Source: Pseudeuparius sepicola
Lineage: Eukaryota; Arthropoda; Insecta; Coleoptera; Anthribidae
DNA: 64,000 nt
Direction: 5' to 3'
Assembly (NCBI GenBank): GCA_963920635.1
Contig: OY987298.1
Location: forward strand, 146,418,257 to 146,482,256
Below, in pieces: positions 34,304 to 45,400 of this stretch. Each line of letters starts with the position of its first letter. Position 1 is the first letter of the stretch. Both the position numbers and the translations under genes were made by a program. The notes beneath the pieces were generated by a model that was not told the DNA's origin, made no database searches, and saw nothing but the letters and a program-made list of their open reading frames with translations.

Positions 34304-35275
34304 TCTGTGCTTTTATTTATAACTTGTCCTGTTAGTACTTATGTGTAGGTATGTGTGGGCCGAATCTTGCAAGCTGAATTAGAACCACTACCTGACATCC
34401 GATTGAGCTGAAATTTTGCATACACCTTTAGTTCCGGTGACAATACAATATGTAAAACTCGATATAGTAATACTTTCAAAATGGCCGCCGCTCCAAGATG
34501 GCGGATGAAGTATTTTTTTGTCAACTCCCTTAATATGAGTATCAAATGAAAGGCCTTGAAGCGTTGACTGACGGTTGACTGACGTATTAATAAGACTTCT
34601 CATGGCTATAGATTCATGTCCTGGAATGTAGATGGCGCCTATATGGTCAACAATGTATTTTGCATTGTATTTTGTCTCCGGGAAGCGCATGGTGAGCCAG
34701 AGAACTGTCAAACATGACAGCCGTGAGCAGTCTTTATTAATACGTCAGTCAACCCTTGAAGAGTAGAAAACGATAAAGTTAGTGACATCACACTAAATTC
34801 AATATGACCGCCGCTCTAAGATGTCGGATTACCTATTTGATACCCAACATGGGTATCAAATGAAAGGGCTCTACGGGTAGAAAGCAATAAGGTGAATGAC
34901 TTCATACGAAATCCAATATGGCGGCCGCCCCAAGATGGCGAACTAAATTTCTTTACCACCCTCCTGACATGGGAATCAAATAGGTACTAAAAAGAACAAA
35001 ATAGAATTGAAAATAAAAAAACCTTTTTAGAAACAAGCTTTTATTTACGCCATATACTAAAACGAATAAAATAAGTTTAGGTTTTCGTTAAGATAATTCA
35101 ATTCCAAATCGAGATAAGTTTTTGCAAATTGAAAAGCTTGTCGCGCGAATTGTAAAGAAAAAAATGCATACTTTGGGAAATAGGTACCTATTTGCTTATC
35201 AACCAATAAAATTAATTGGTACCTATAATAATTTGACAAGTTTTCAATTTGCAAACACGTTACCATTTGAGTGGG
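34304..35275. repeat. Dispersed repeat, copy 1 (contains AAGATGGCGG modules)
   Basis: This block, with gaatcttgcaagctgaatta, tttagttccggtgacaatac and three to four repeats of the module 'caaaatggccgcc / aagatggcgga / gggtatcaaatgaaaggg', recurs in inverted orientation at 46806-47722 in an aldehyde oxidase intron. Its far end holds the gcaaattgaaaagcttgtcg segment present in both copies. It has no transposase. Confidence 0.75.
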
Positions 35276-35808
35276 TCAAAAAGTAACCCGGAAGTAAAAT
35301 TTCAAATCATTATAATTAAAAATTTTCACCCTATAATGAGAACTTTTTGGAAGACACTGTATATACAAGGTGATTCACTTGAAAGATCTCGACAAAATAA
35401 AACTGTTTTGCAGTAGGTATACAGTTTTTATCCACAGTAAAAACTTAGTTTTTTCGCTTAGTTTTTTTTTGTTTAAAGTTCTTCATTGTTTAAAAAATAA
35501 AGAGATAAAGTCTAATATTTTTTAAATACTTTAGAAACGAAAGCTTTGTAGAAAAAATGTATAATGCAAAACAGTTTTATTTAATTGAGTTCTAGCCGCT
35601 AGATTCTTGAACAAAAAAAAATGTATCATCCTGTATATAACATATATTCTAAATAAGTACCAATTTTTCTATAAAAATTTTGCAACAAAAATGCAAATTT
35701 TACTCGGCAAAAGTTACAATTCTTTGAATTTATAACCCTTGAAATATTTTCAATAAAAACCTTAGATTTTTTTGTAACGTAAAACCAGGGACCGTTTCAC
35801 CCAACGCA
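35276..35808. other. AT-rich spacer between repeats
   Basis: No gene. A fold-back-like end tatacaaggtgattcacttg sits at 35362. Otherwise nothing is recognisable. Confidence 0.4.
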
Positions 35809-36297
35809 GGGACTCTTTAAAATAAGGGGACCCAGCATCACATAGGAAAAGTGAAGCCTTGAGGGGAAGTTTGTTTTCTGTATACTCCAAGGGGACCACA
35901 TAAGTGGGCTGGTACAAGGTTATGTTATATATGTCAGTGTCCAACTGCCATCAGGTTTTATGTGATAGATAGTGCCATAGATTCTAAAGGAGGCAAAAAA
36001 TTTCCCATCATAATTCACAATTTTTAAGTTTTCTAACTTTCTGATACTTCTGATTAAAGAACAACTATACAATAAATTTGTTTCATTTGGCAGTTGCCAT
36101 ATTCTGTAACTGTAGACACAACATTGTCAAGTCTAATTTTTAGAAATCATGGAAACCATTATTAATTTTTACTAACAATCAAAGTACCTGTTATATTCAT
36201 AGATTCTTCAATAAAATGGCATACTTGGCATCACCGAGACCATTAGAATGATGAAAGAATAGGCTTCACTTTGGAAAGTATAATGCTGGGTCCCCGG
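35809..36297. mobile_element. GGGACTC-family fold-back element, copy 1 (short)
   Basis: It begins GGGACTCTTTAAAATAAGGG and ends ...atgctgggtcccc. Both termini match the other four copies in the window, but the central part (ggtaatgcggccgcctgtag...) is missing, giving a 0.49-kb derivative. The long ORF on the minus strand here is repeat sequence. Confidence 0.75.
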
Positions 36298-36309
36298 CGT
36301 AATCAATCT

Positions 36310-36596
36310 CCAAATATTTATATTTTTTGCAATAACAGTTTTCCATGTTTATAGACGAGGAGATAATGACAGATTTTTTGACGTAATTTTACTTATTCAA
36401 AGGGCATTATGTTGCGTATATTCTCACAATAATAAGGTATGAATCAGATAGTCATCCTGGGTTCTTCATATGAAAAACTCTAGTTTCATTTATTCGATAA
36501 ATATACGTTTTGATATGATTTTAGTCAGGCTGCCTTGTGTTTTATAATGAAGTTCAAAATAGAAAACCATATAGGCATACCGTTAGCGTGGACCCA
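36310..36596. repeat. Flank shared with 62440-62720 (inverted)
   Basis: The sequence from catgtttatagacgaggaga to gtttagc-gtggaccca directly outside GGGACTC copy 2 is found inverted beside copy 5. The mobile or duplicated unit is therefore larger than the GGGACTC element itself. Confidence 0.8.
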
Positions 36597-37797
36597 GGGA
36601 CTCATTAAAATAAGGGGACCCAGCATGTCACAGTCTATCTATCACATACGAAATGTGAAGCCTTGAGGCACAGAATAAATAGCTTTGCAACAGAAGCCTC
36701 CTTACGGACATGTGTCAGAAATAAGCGAGTCTCCATTTCAATTTACAGAAAGACAGACAGTATTCTAAGGATAAATGTGGTTATAATACAATCTCTTCGG
36801 TATGCAGATTAATGTACAATCAAATAAAATGCACATTATTCATGTATTCAGAAGTTATTTCGCTAAATAGCGAGTCTCCTTTTGACACATGTCGCTAAGG
36901 AATTGTCTGTATTACTCGTTAGTCTGTGCTTGAGGGGAAGTTTGTTTTCTGTCGACTCCAAGGAGACCACAATGGGGCTGGTACAAGGTTATGTTATATG
37001 TCAGTGTTCAACTGCCATCAGGTTTTATGTGACATGTTAGTGTCATAGATTCTAAAGGAGGCAAAATATTTCCCATCATAATTCACAATTTTTAACTTTT
37101 CTAACTCAGATACTCAGATCTCAGATCTGTCAATTAAAGGTAATGCGGCCGCCTGTAGTAGTCCCAATAATTGCAACCAGATTTTTCCTGTATCACCTTT
37201 ATCCTACATTTCCCATTACGTGGGCATTACGTATAAGTAGGTATTTCATAAATTTTAAATTGTTAAGCAGGTAGCTTCAGTCAGGTCTTTTTTTAAAAAA
37301 TTACAAAAATTTTATATTGATCACCGAGAAAAACTACATGATTAGAACTACTAGACCTAATCTTATTAGTCCATCCCGAAATCTGTGAAAGTTCTTTGGG
37401 TAGATACATTCAACAAGGGAAGAAAGTTCAAGTATACATATTACAAATGGATTGAGGAACCTGTGTGCAATAGCGACAAATTCTTAAATATGCAAAATCG
37501 GCACTACTGACTTACCATACTTATTACTTAAATTCGTGGAAATAATTGCTGGAAATTAATTTCAACTATACAATAAATTTGTTTCCTTTGACAGTTGCCA
37601 TATTCTGCACTTGTAGACACAACATTGTCAAGTCTAATTTTTAGAAATCATGGAAACCATTATTAATTTTTACTAACAATCAAAGTACCTGTTATGTTCA
37701 TAGATTCTTCAATAAAATGGCATACTTGGCATCACCGAGACCATTAGAATGATGAAAGAATAGGCTTCACTTTGGAAAGTATAATGCTGGGTCCCCT
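36597..37797. mobile_element. GGGACTC-family fold-back element, copy 2 (with nested MITE)
   Basis: The ends are gggactcattaaaataagg and gctgggtcccc. It contains the 262-bp MITE at 36668-36929 and the family core (ggtaatgcggccgcctgtag, attacgtgggcattacgtat). It is the inverted counterpart of 61158-62434, MITE included. No intact coding sequence. Confidence 0.85.
36668..36929. mobile_element. 262-bp MITE with 5-bp target-site duplication
   Basis: It begins GCACAGAATAAATAG and ends ...TAGTCTGTGC, flanked by TTGAG on both sides (36663-36667 and 36930-36934). Inside, agcctccttacggacatgtg and gcgagtctcc pair with an inverted arm near 36870-36910. The same insertion is present in GGGACTC copy 5 and absent from copies 3 and 4, which shows the empty site. 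Confidence 0.8.
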
Positions 37798-38873
37798 GCG
37801 TAAAACTATTCCATATAAGTAACTGTCTACTGTGTTTTATTTTGTTCATTCTCTTCACACATTTTATTTCTGACAAGTGCGGGGTGTTGAAAAGGAGAAC
37901 CATGCCAAGTTAAAAACTTATGGAAATATCTAATGGGCGATTATGTCAAAAAGAAGGCCACTCCAATCACGTATCGGCCATTATGTCGGTAAAAAGTGCC
38001 GACCTCACTAAAAAATCAGCCTTTATAAGCCGTTAAGATCGCCTCTCGACGATCGCTTTTTCTCAGATAAGTATATATCACCAGTGGCGTAACAAGACGA
38101 GAATTTTTATTCGTTCCATGGAAACCATATTCTCAAGCATTTTCCTCCAAAATTGTATTTATTTAGGTACTTACCTCAAAAACACAGAAAAGACATATTT
38201 TCAAATCCACCTCTGTATGTAAAAAAATCGAAAATGCTCGATAGTAACAGTTATGTAGGTACCTACGAAAGCCCCAAAGGGCCATAGCATGTAAATATTA
38301 TCTGAAAGTTTCCACTTACTTTCTAGAAAATTTATGATAACCAAGTAGAAATTTCTATCTAGTAACTAGAAATTTCTACCTAGTAACTAAAAATTTCTAC
38401 ATAGTAACTATAAATTTCTAGATACTAACTAGAAATTTCCATATACTAACTAAACATTTCTAGTTAATAATTAGACATTTCTTGTTAGTATCTGGAAATT
38501 TCTAGTTAGTATCTGGAAATTTCTCGTTAGTATCTGGAAATTTCTAGTTTATTATGTAGAATTTTTTCCTTACTACGTACAAAATGAAACGTTTTTAGAG
38601 AACTTCAATAAGGCAATGTTTGATATTATTCAAGGGTTCGGTTTCGGATTGAACAGATGCGTCGTTAGTGGGATTAAATATTAGAAATGCCATTAATAGC
38701 AGGTATTAAGTTTTATTTTAATCTCGGTTTGTCTCAGAAAGAGATTAGATCGTTTCTGTTGACTTGGGCTGCCATTGATTTAAGTCAGAAAAGTTTAAAA
38801 CGAATTTTGAGAACTTGCAGACTCTGTAGAAGGAATCATTAGGTATACAAATTATGCTCCGGAATGCTTTAGG

Positions 38874-40356
38874 CAGAGCTGGGTCAATTACAATTAAAAA
38901 CTGACCAATTACAATTCCAATTACTTTTGTAGGAATGTAATTAGATCCAATTACAATTCCTTTGATATTTTGAAATGTAATTGAATTAAAATTACAATTA
39001 CTGGTATTTGGAATTGGAATTGATGTAAACAATTACTTTTTCAATTACTTCTTGTTTGCTTTATTTTCTATTAAATTTGTAGACACCAAAATAAGGTAGG
39101 TACTTACCTAGTTACTTAAAAAACCATAACTGATAACTTAACTATATTAAGAATTATTTGTTCTGCGATGCAAAAAAAATTTAGTCTTTGTGTCTTTGTA
39201 AATGGCAAATATTCAAATTAAAATAAATAAAATGTACAGGGTGGGCACTGATGAAAAAATTCATAAAAGCTATTAGTAATTGATAACTACTAAGTAAATC
39301 ATTGAGTGTTATATATTTTTGGAATGTTCATTTTTTGCTCTATTAAAAAATGCAAAAATATACAGGGTGTTCCATTTTTTTCATCAGTAACTCTTAAACC
39401 ATTGACTTGAAAAAAAAAATTAGTAGCTGCATTGGATTCTACGTGAAAAAGTGCTTTAGAAATGTTTTTACAAAAACACAAAATTTTCATCCTGAAAAAA
39501 GTCACTTTTCGAAAACGCACATATTCGAAAAACACTCTGTAACTCAAGAACGGTGACAGATACAGATTTGCGGTTTTCACCGTTAAGTTGATCATACAAA
39601 ATGAGCTTCAGACACCGATATCAGTTTTCGTCTTTCTCCGTTAAAAACAGGAGTTTCCCTTTATATTCAGTAGGTAACACAGTATAATATAGTAATACCT
39701 ATGTCTAAAAACACAATGGCCTCACAGAGTCACAGCTCAGTTTCGATGAAAATAAAACTGAAAATGTTAGCTTTCATTATTACCAACATTTCAAAATTAT
39801 TATCAGTTAGAGCATGGCTTTTGGGGGCATTCACAAATGTCGCAAACGAAAATAGTCTCTCGACTGGTGCTGACGATGGAAGAATACAATTATATTTAAA
39901 AAAAACTTTTCTAATTATTGCAGACTTTGTCAGTGATGACGTATTTATTTTGCATTGCATTTTGTTGGCGAGGTTGGCCCAAACAACGTTGCAACATTTC
40001 CAAAATCAATCCAGGTTTCCCCGATTAATCAGCTCGGGCCGTCGCCGGCCGGCACCGCAAGATTGTGTAAGTAATTGTAATTGAAAAAGTAATTGTAATT
40101 GAAAAAGTAATTGTAATTGGAAAAGTAATTGTAATTGAAACAGTAATTGCATTAAAGGAATTTTAAAAAGGAATTGCAATTCTCAGAAGTAATTGATTTT
40201 AAATTACAAGTACAATTCCTTTTCAAAAAGTACTTGATATTAAATTGCAATTACTGTCTCTATTTCAAAAGTAATTCCAACTAAGTACAATTCCATGAAA
40301 AGGAATTAATTGACAGTTCAATTACTTACTTTCGCCTAATTACTTGCCCAGCTCTG
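38874..40356 (-). mobile_element. hAT element (1.48 kb) with 8-bp target-site duplication
   Basis: GCTTTAGG flanks both ends (38866-38873 and 40357-40364). The termini are CAGAGCTGGG and CCCAGCTCTG, followed inward by (gtaattgtaattgaaaaa)n arrays at both ends. A transposase C-terminal relic is present on the minus strand. The uninterrupted homologous site is seen inside fold-back copy 2 near 53590, where ggaatgctttag (inverse strand) continues without insertion. Confidence 0.9.
39701..39960 (-). pseudogene. hAT transposase C-terminal fragment
   Basis: The minus-strand frame contains KYNCILPSSAPVERLFSFA followed by an NNFEMLVIMKAN segment, which fits the hAT dimerisation domain (SSAPVERLFS...L...NFE.L...K.N). 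The open part spans 39730-39960; the preceding transposase sequence is not recognisable. The 127-codon ORF on the opposite strand is a shadow. Confidence 0.8.
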
Positions 40357-40545
40357 GCTTTAGGTACAATGACATCTAGAATTTCTAGTTACTATGTAGA
40401 AATTTCTAGTTACTATGTAGAAATTTCTAGTTAATAAGTAGAAATTTCTAGTTACTTGGTAGAAATTTCTACTTGGTTATCATGAATTTTCTAGAAAGTA
40501 AGTGGAAATTTTCAGATAATATTTACATGCTATGGCCCTTTGGGG

Positions 40546-42240
40546 TACCTACTATTATCGTTTACTAAAAACCACCGAATCACAAAAACTGCATCAGAGT
40601 TTATTTTTGATTGATTGATTTCATTTTACACTGTTTACCTAAAACAAAAATATGTGACATTTATTTACTTAAACTACGTGAGTGGCAATAATTATAAAGG
40701 TGTTAGCACATAAAATATAAGTTTTCTGTGAAGCTGGGACATAACTTTTTCATCGTTCTCTAGAATAAAATAAAAAATAAATAAGTATAAATAAATAACA
40801 AGCACGCCTTTGATAAGACTATTTTTCATGCCTCATTTCTAAAAATTGATAACTTACAACTTTTATCTTTATGTCTAACAACAAGAAAAAATCAAAGAGA
40901 CACAGTGCATGAGTACATTGAACTTGATCTTCCGAATGGACGTTTTAGAGGAAAGGAAAATGGAAGCATTTTCCAGTGAGAAAAACATAATCTTTCATTT
41001 GGGTGGCAAGCTGCATGCAGGTAATATCTAGTAGTAGATAGTAGTAGTAGTAATAATAAACATAGTAACATAGTATATAACTAGTTACAAATTTATCATT
41101 ATTATTCATTAAGCAATATTTGTTTCTTGAAATCAGCATTGAAGAACCACAAAATCGTCATTAAATACGAGAAATAGGTAGTGAAGTGATCCATTATTGT
41201 ACGATTTTGTCGTTACATTGGTGTTGGAGAGATTAATTAAAGTTACACTTCGCAAATACACAAATAATTATTCAAAATTGTCTAGTATTTTCCTGGCAAC
41301 ATTTCTGTAAAAAACGATCTTAAAACATCCAGAATTCGGGATGAAAATATGTATCTACAAAACGCGTGTTTGACTTTTGACGCATATGGGATTTTTTTTA
41401 TTAATTGCATAACCTAAATACAAATACTCCCAAAGTGGGTGCATGTTCGATAGTCATATTTAGGCAGACCTAGAATGGTTGCAAGTCAAACAGCATTCAG
41501 GGTAGGTAAAAAAATATAAAAATTGTACGAGAGTAAAGTGCCCTTATTTCAGATAATTCAGCAAAATGTTATTAGGAAAAGTTGTCTAGAATTAAAAGTT
41601 ATACCTAAATATCAAAACAAGGCCTCCTAAAAAAAATATTTTTTAAAAAACATTAATAATTTCCTAAAAAAAATTGTTTTAATATCCACCGTACACAATT
41701 TCATCAAAATTAAACCAATTTCGCATAACTTTGTTCAAATTCAAGCATATTTATTTGTAAAATTAACTTAGATTTTTAATTTTTTAGTGAGTCACAAACT
41801 TCATGTTTGTTGCAACAAAATTAAACAAAACTTTAAAATTTCGCAAAAATTCTTCTGAACAAGGTAAAACATTAGTAATGATAATGTGTTTATTAAAAAA
41901 CTCTCATCTGCAAAAATTTTATATTAAATGTTTATTAGGAAACTGGAAATTAATTGACAAAAATTTTTTTTTCTTAGGATGCTGTGTTTTGGTATTTAGG
42001 CATAGTTTTTAATTCTAAACAACTTTTTTTAATAACTTTTTGCTGAATTTTTTGAAATAAGGGTACTTTACTCTTGTGCAATTTTTTATTTTTTTACCTA
42101 CCCGGTATGCTCTTTACTTGAAACGATTCTAAGTGCGCCTAATATGATTATTGAACATGCATGAACTTTCGGCAATATACAGATTTTGGTTGTGCAAAAT
42201 AAGAAAAAATCCTATATGTTGCACACTTAAATAACCACAC
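40546..42240. other. AT-rich spacer with one fold-back element upstream of the aldehyde oxidase exons
   Basis: Inverted arms at about 41497-41640 (gggtaggtaaaaaaatat, agtaaagtgcccttatttca) and 41975-42103 form a 0.6-kb fold-back. Its arms resemble those inside 15780-16420. A gta/tag microsatellite lies near 41030-41055. The missing first exon of aldehyde oxidase was not found here. Confidence 0.55.
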
Positions 42241-42260
42241 CTGTACATATATTATTGCAG

Positions 42261-42433
42261 TGAGTCCACAAGATGTGACACCAGAGACCACCCTCAACAC
42301 TTACTTGAGGGAGAAACTTTTCCTAACTGGAACGAAGCATATGTGCCTAGAGGGTGGCTGTGGAGTGTGCATCGTTGCTGTTGAGCCACAGCACCCGAGA
42401 GATGGGAAGAGAAGGGTTTTCGCAGTAAATTCG
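42261..42433 (+). CDS. AOX: Aldehyde oxidase exon (2Fe-2S I)
   Basis: It starts after attattgcag in phase (two bases complete a Val codon) and ends at tcg|gtaag. It encodes the first three cysteine ligands, CLEGGCGVC. The preceding exon, which should supply the N-terminal β-strand, was not found. Confidence 0.85.
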
Positions 42434-45400
42434 GTAAGAGAAACTAGTGCTCAAAATGCATTCGAATATTCTACTATAGTATCGTTTCAAATTATCACTC
42501 GAATGTTACATAAATAACTTTTTATTTTCTCGGAATTTCTTCGGATTGAAATGATTCGGTCTTAAATTATATCTATACTAGAGTATCTAGGAACTCTAAT
42601 CTATAATAATAGATAACTATTCCTACGTTTACAGTGCTTGGTCAGCATCTATTCTTGTCACGGGTGGAAAATTCACACAGTAGAAGGAATTGGAAATCCT
42701 ACCATAGGATATCACCCAGTGCAAAAGGTAACTGGTACCTACTTCTTTTTTATTATCATAATAATAAAGAGTAAAATAATGTTTTAAATTATATATAAAA
42801 AGCAGTAGGTACCTAAGAGAATTTTTTGTTAATAACCTTCTCTAAAATAGATACTGGCTGAAAACAATGGAACCCAGTGCGGTTTCTGTTCTTCTGGTAT
42901 GGTCATGAACATGTATGCTTTGCACGAAACTGGACCTGTCACCAGGGAACAAATAGAAAATTCCTTTGGTGGAAACATTTGCAGATGCACTGGCTACAGA
43001 CCGATCTTGGAAGCGTTCAAGAAACTCTCGAGTGGCGTCGGTAAGACCACAGAATACCCTGTAATACCGAAGATCTTACCATACTTCTTTTTAGACAATT
43101 TAACTGAAATAGAAGACCTACGATCTTGCAACGGTTACGGTTCATCTTGTGCGAGTATTTGTGAGAAGAAATGTCAGAGGAAGGTACCTTTACTCTACCA
43201 GTTGTCAGCGGACTCAAAGTGGATGAAAGTGTATTCTTTGAACGATTTGTTACAGATACTTAGGACTCTTCGCACTCCTTATCAGTTAGTTGCTGGCAAT
43301 ACAGCGAAAGGTATTTACTAGGCTATAATATCCATATACCATATCAAATATCATATCACACACCATATATCGTATATCGGACGTCGTGTACCGTATACCG
43401 TATACCTTACACCGTATACCGTATACCATATATCGTATAGCTTATATCATAACGTGTCATAGGTGTACATTTTAGGCGTGTATAAGCCAATGGTCCAACC
43501 GCAAGTCTACATGGACGTCACTGACGTACCATCACTCGTCAGCTACACACTAGATAGCGACACACTAACCCTGGGTGGCAACTACACTTTAACAGCAACC
43601 ATGGAACTTTTTCGAGACGTGTCAAGATCTCATCAAAATTTTGCTTACCTGGCTAAAATGGCAGATCACATAGATCTGGTCGCCCATGTTCCGGTTAGAA
43701 ATGTATGGTATTTTGGGGATGTTGTAATTTGTAATAATATACAATATTTACTTTTTTTAGATTGGTACAATAGCTGGTAACTTGATGATAAAATATCAGC
43801 ACAACGAGTTTCCTTCAGATATATTTTTGATTTTGGAAGCGGTGAACGCTACTGTGGTCGTAGGTAAGTAAGAATACAGAATATGAGTAAATTGTAAACA
43901 ATAAAGTCCTCATCGAATAAGTATACACCAAGATTTATAAAAATAATCACTGTGTATAATGTAACGACTTTTTTTAGTGGATGCTGACGACAATGAAAGT
44001 CGATCCACTCCTGCAAATTTCCTAAAAATCGACATGAAACAAAGGGTCATAAGGGAAGTTATTCTAACAGGCTATAATACGTCTTACCAATATGGAAGCT
44101 ATAAGGTTTGTTTAAATTAGGGACTCTTTAAAATAAGGGGACCCAGCATGTCACAGTCTATCACATAGGAAAAGTGAAGCCTTTAGGGGAAGTTTGTTTT
44201 CTGTTGACTCCAAATTAATGAAAGATAAGGGGAAGTTTGTTTTCCGGAGACCACAAGGGGGCTGATACAAGGTTATGTTATATGTCAGTGTCCAACTGCC
44301 ATCAGGTTTTATGTGACATGCCAGTGCCATAGATTCTAAAGGAAGCAAAATATTTCCCATCATAATTCACAATTTTTAAGTTTTCTAACTTCCAGATACT
44401 CAGATGTGTCAATTAAAGGTAATGCGGCCGCCTGTAGTAGTCCCAATAATTGCAACCAGATTTTTCCTGTATCACCTTTAGTAATCCTACAATTCCCATT
44501 ACGTGGGCATTACGTATAAGTAGGTAGTTCAAAACAAAAATTGTATTTCGAAAATTTTAAATTATTAAGCAGATAGCTTCAGTCAGGTCTTTTTTAAAGA
44601 GTTTTTATCTACGACTACAAGAAGAAAGTTCAAGTATACATATTATAAATGGATTGAGGAACCTAGTAACAAGGTGCAATGTGGTGCACGGGATTTTTTA
44701 ACAGAAATATATAATATTCGGTTCCCAAACTGGAAACTTAACGTTAGTTTTTCGCCGGAGTCCCCTCGGGGCCCCAACCAAAATCTCAAAACCCATCGCA
44801 GTAAATCAAAGTCTTAATTAGAGTACCGCATTAGCCTGCGGTGCCGCCAAAGGAAGGGGTGCCATAAAGTAGCCGAAAACATGGCCCGCGGGACGGATTT
44901 ATGATAATTGATATAATAAACGTCTCAAAGTGATCGATTTATGCTAATTGCAGTAATTAATTTTGACTGATTTACGATAATTGCCTTAATTAATTTCGCG
45001 AGAACCGGTCTCCCCAAAAGTTCGGACGGTTTGGCAAGCCGCGGGGAAGAGTAGCGGGGCACCCGGAGACCTATAAATACCCGGGAGGGCCCATTCGCAG
45101 GGATCAGTAGAAGACGAGTAGCAGATCAGTAGAGAACCAGAAGCAGATCAGTAGTCCAGAAACAATAGTATACGACAAACCGATCCACCAGGTCGCGGGA
45201 CGGGACCCGCGGCCCACGGCCCCAGTCGAGATGTCTTAGCAACTCTTGAACGAAACCACCAAAATACTAAAGCACCTGAGTAAGTGGACTGACCAAGTAG
45301 TAAGATATTTTTTGTTTTGATTCCTTTGTGTTTGAATTGCCTCTTATTTTGAAATTTTGAAATCATTTTGGAATCTTTGGAGATATATTGACTTTATTGT

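Larger units (their letters stand above)
38266..40545. mobile_element. CGAAAGCCCC fold-back element, copy 1, interrupted by a hAT element
   Basis: The left terminus CGAAAGCCCCAAAGGGCC and right terminus GGCCCTTTGGGG are inverted. The arms are built of many repeats of the palindromic word ctagaaatttctag/ctacatagtaact at about 38340-38560 and 40375-40480. The centre is split by the hAT element at 38874-40356. The last six bases of the right terminus are missing. Confidence 0.85.

Noticed and set aside
38340..40480. Regular ctagaaatttctac repeats considered as a CRISPR-like array
   Set aside because: The units are palindromic, unevenly spaced, without unique spacers of constant length, and form the arms of a eukaryotic fold-back element.
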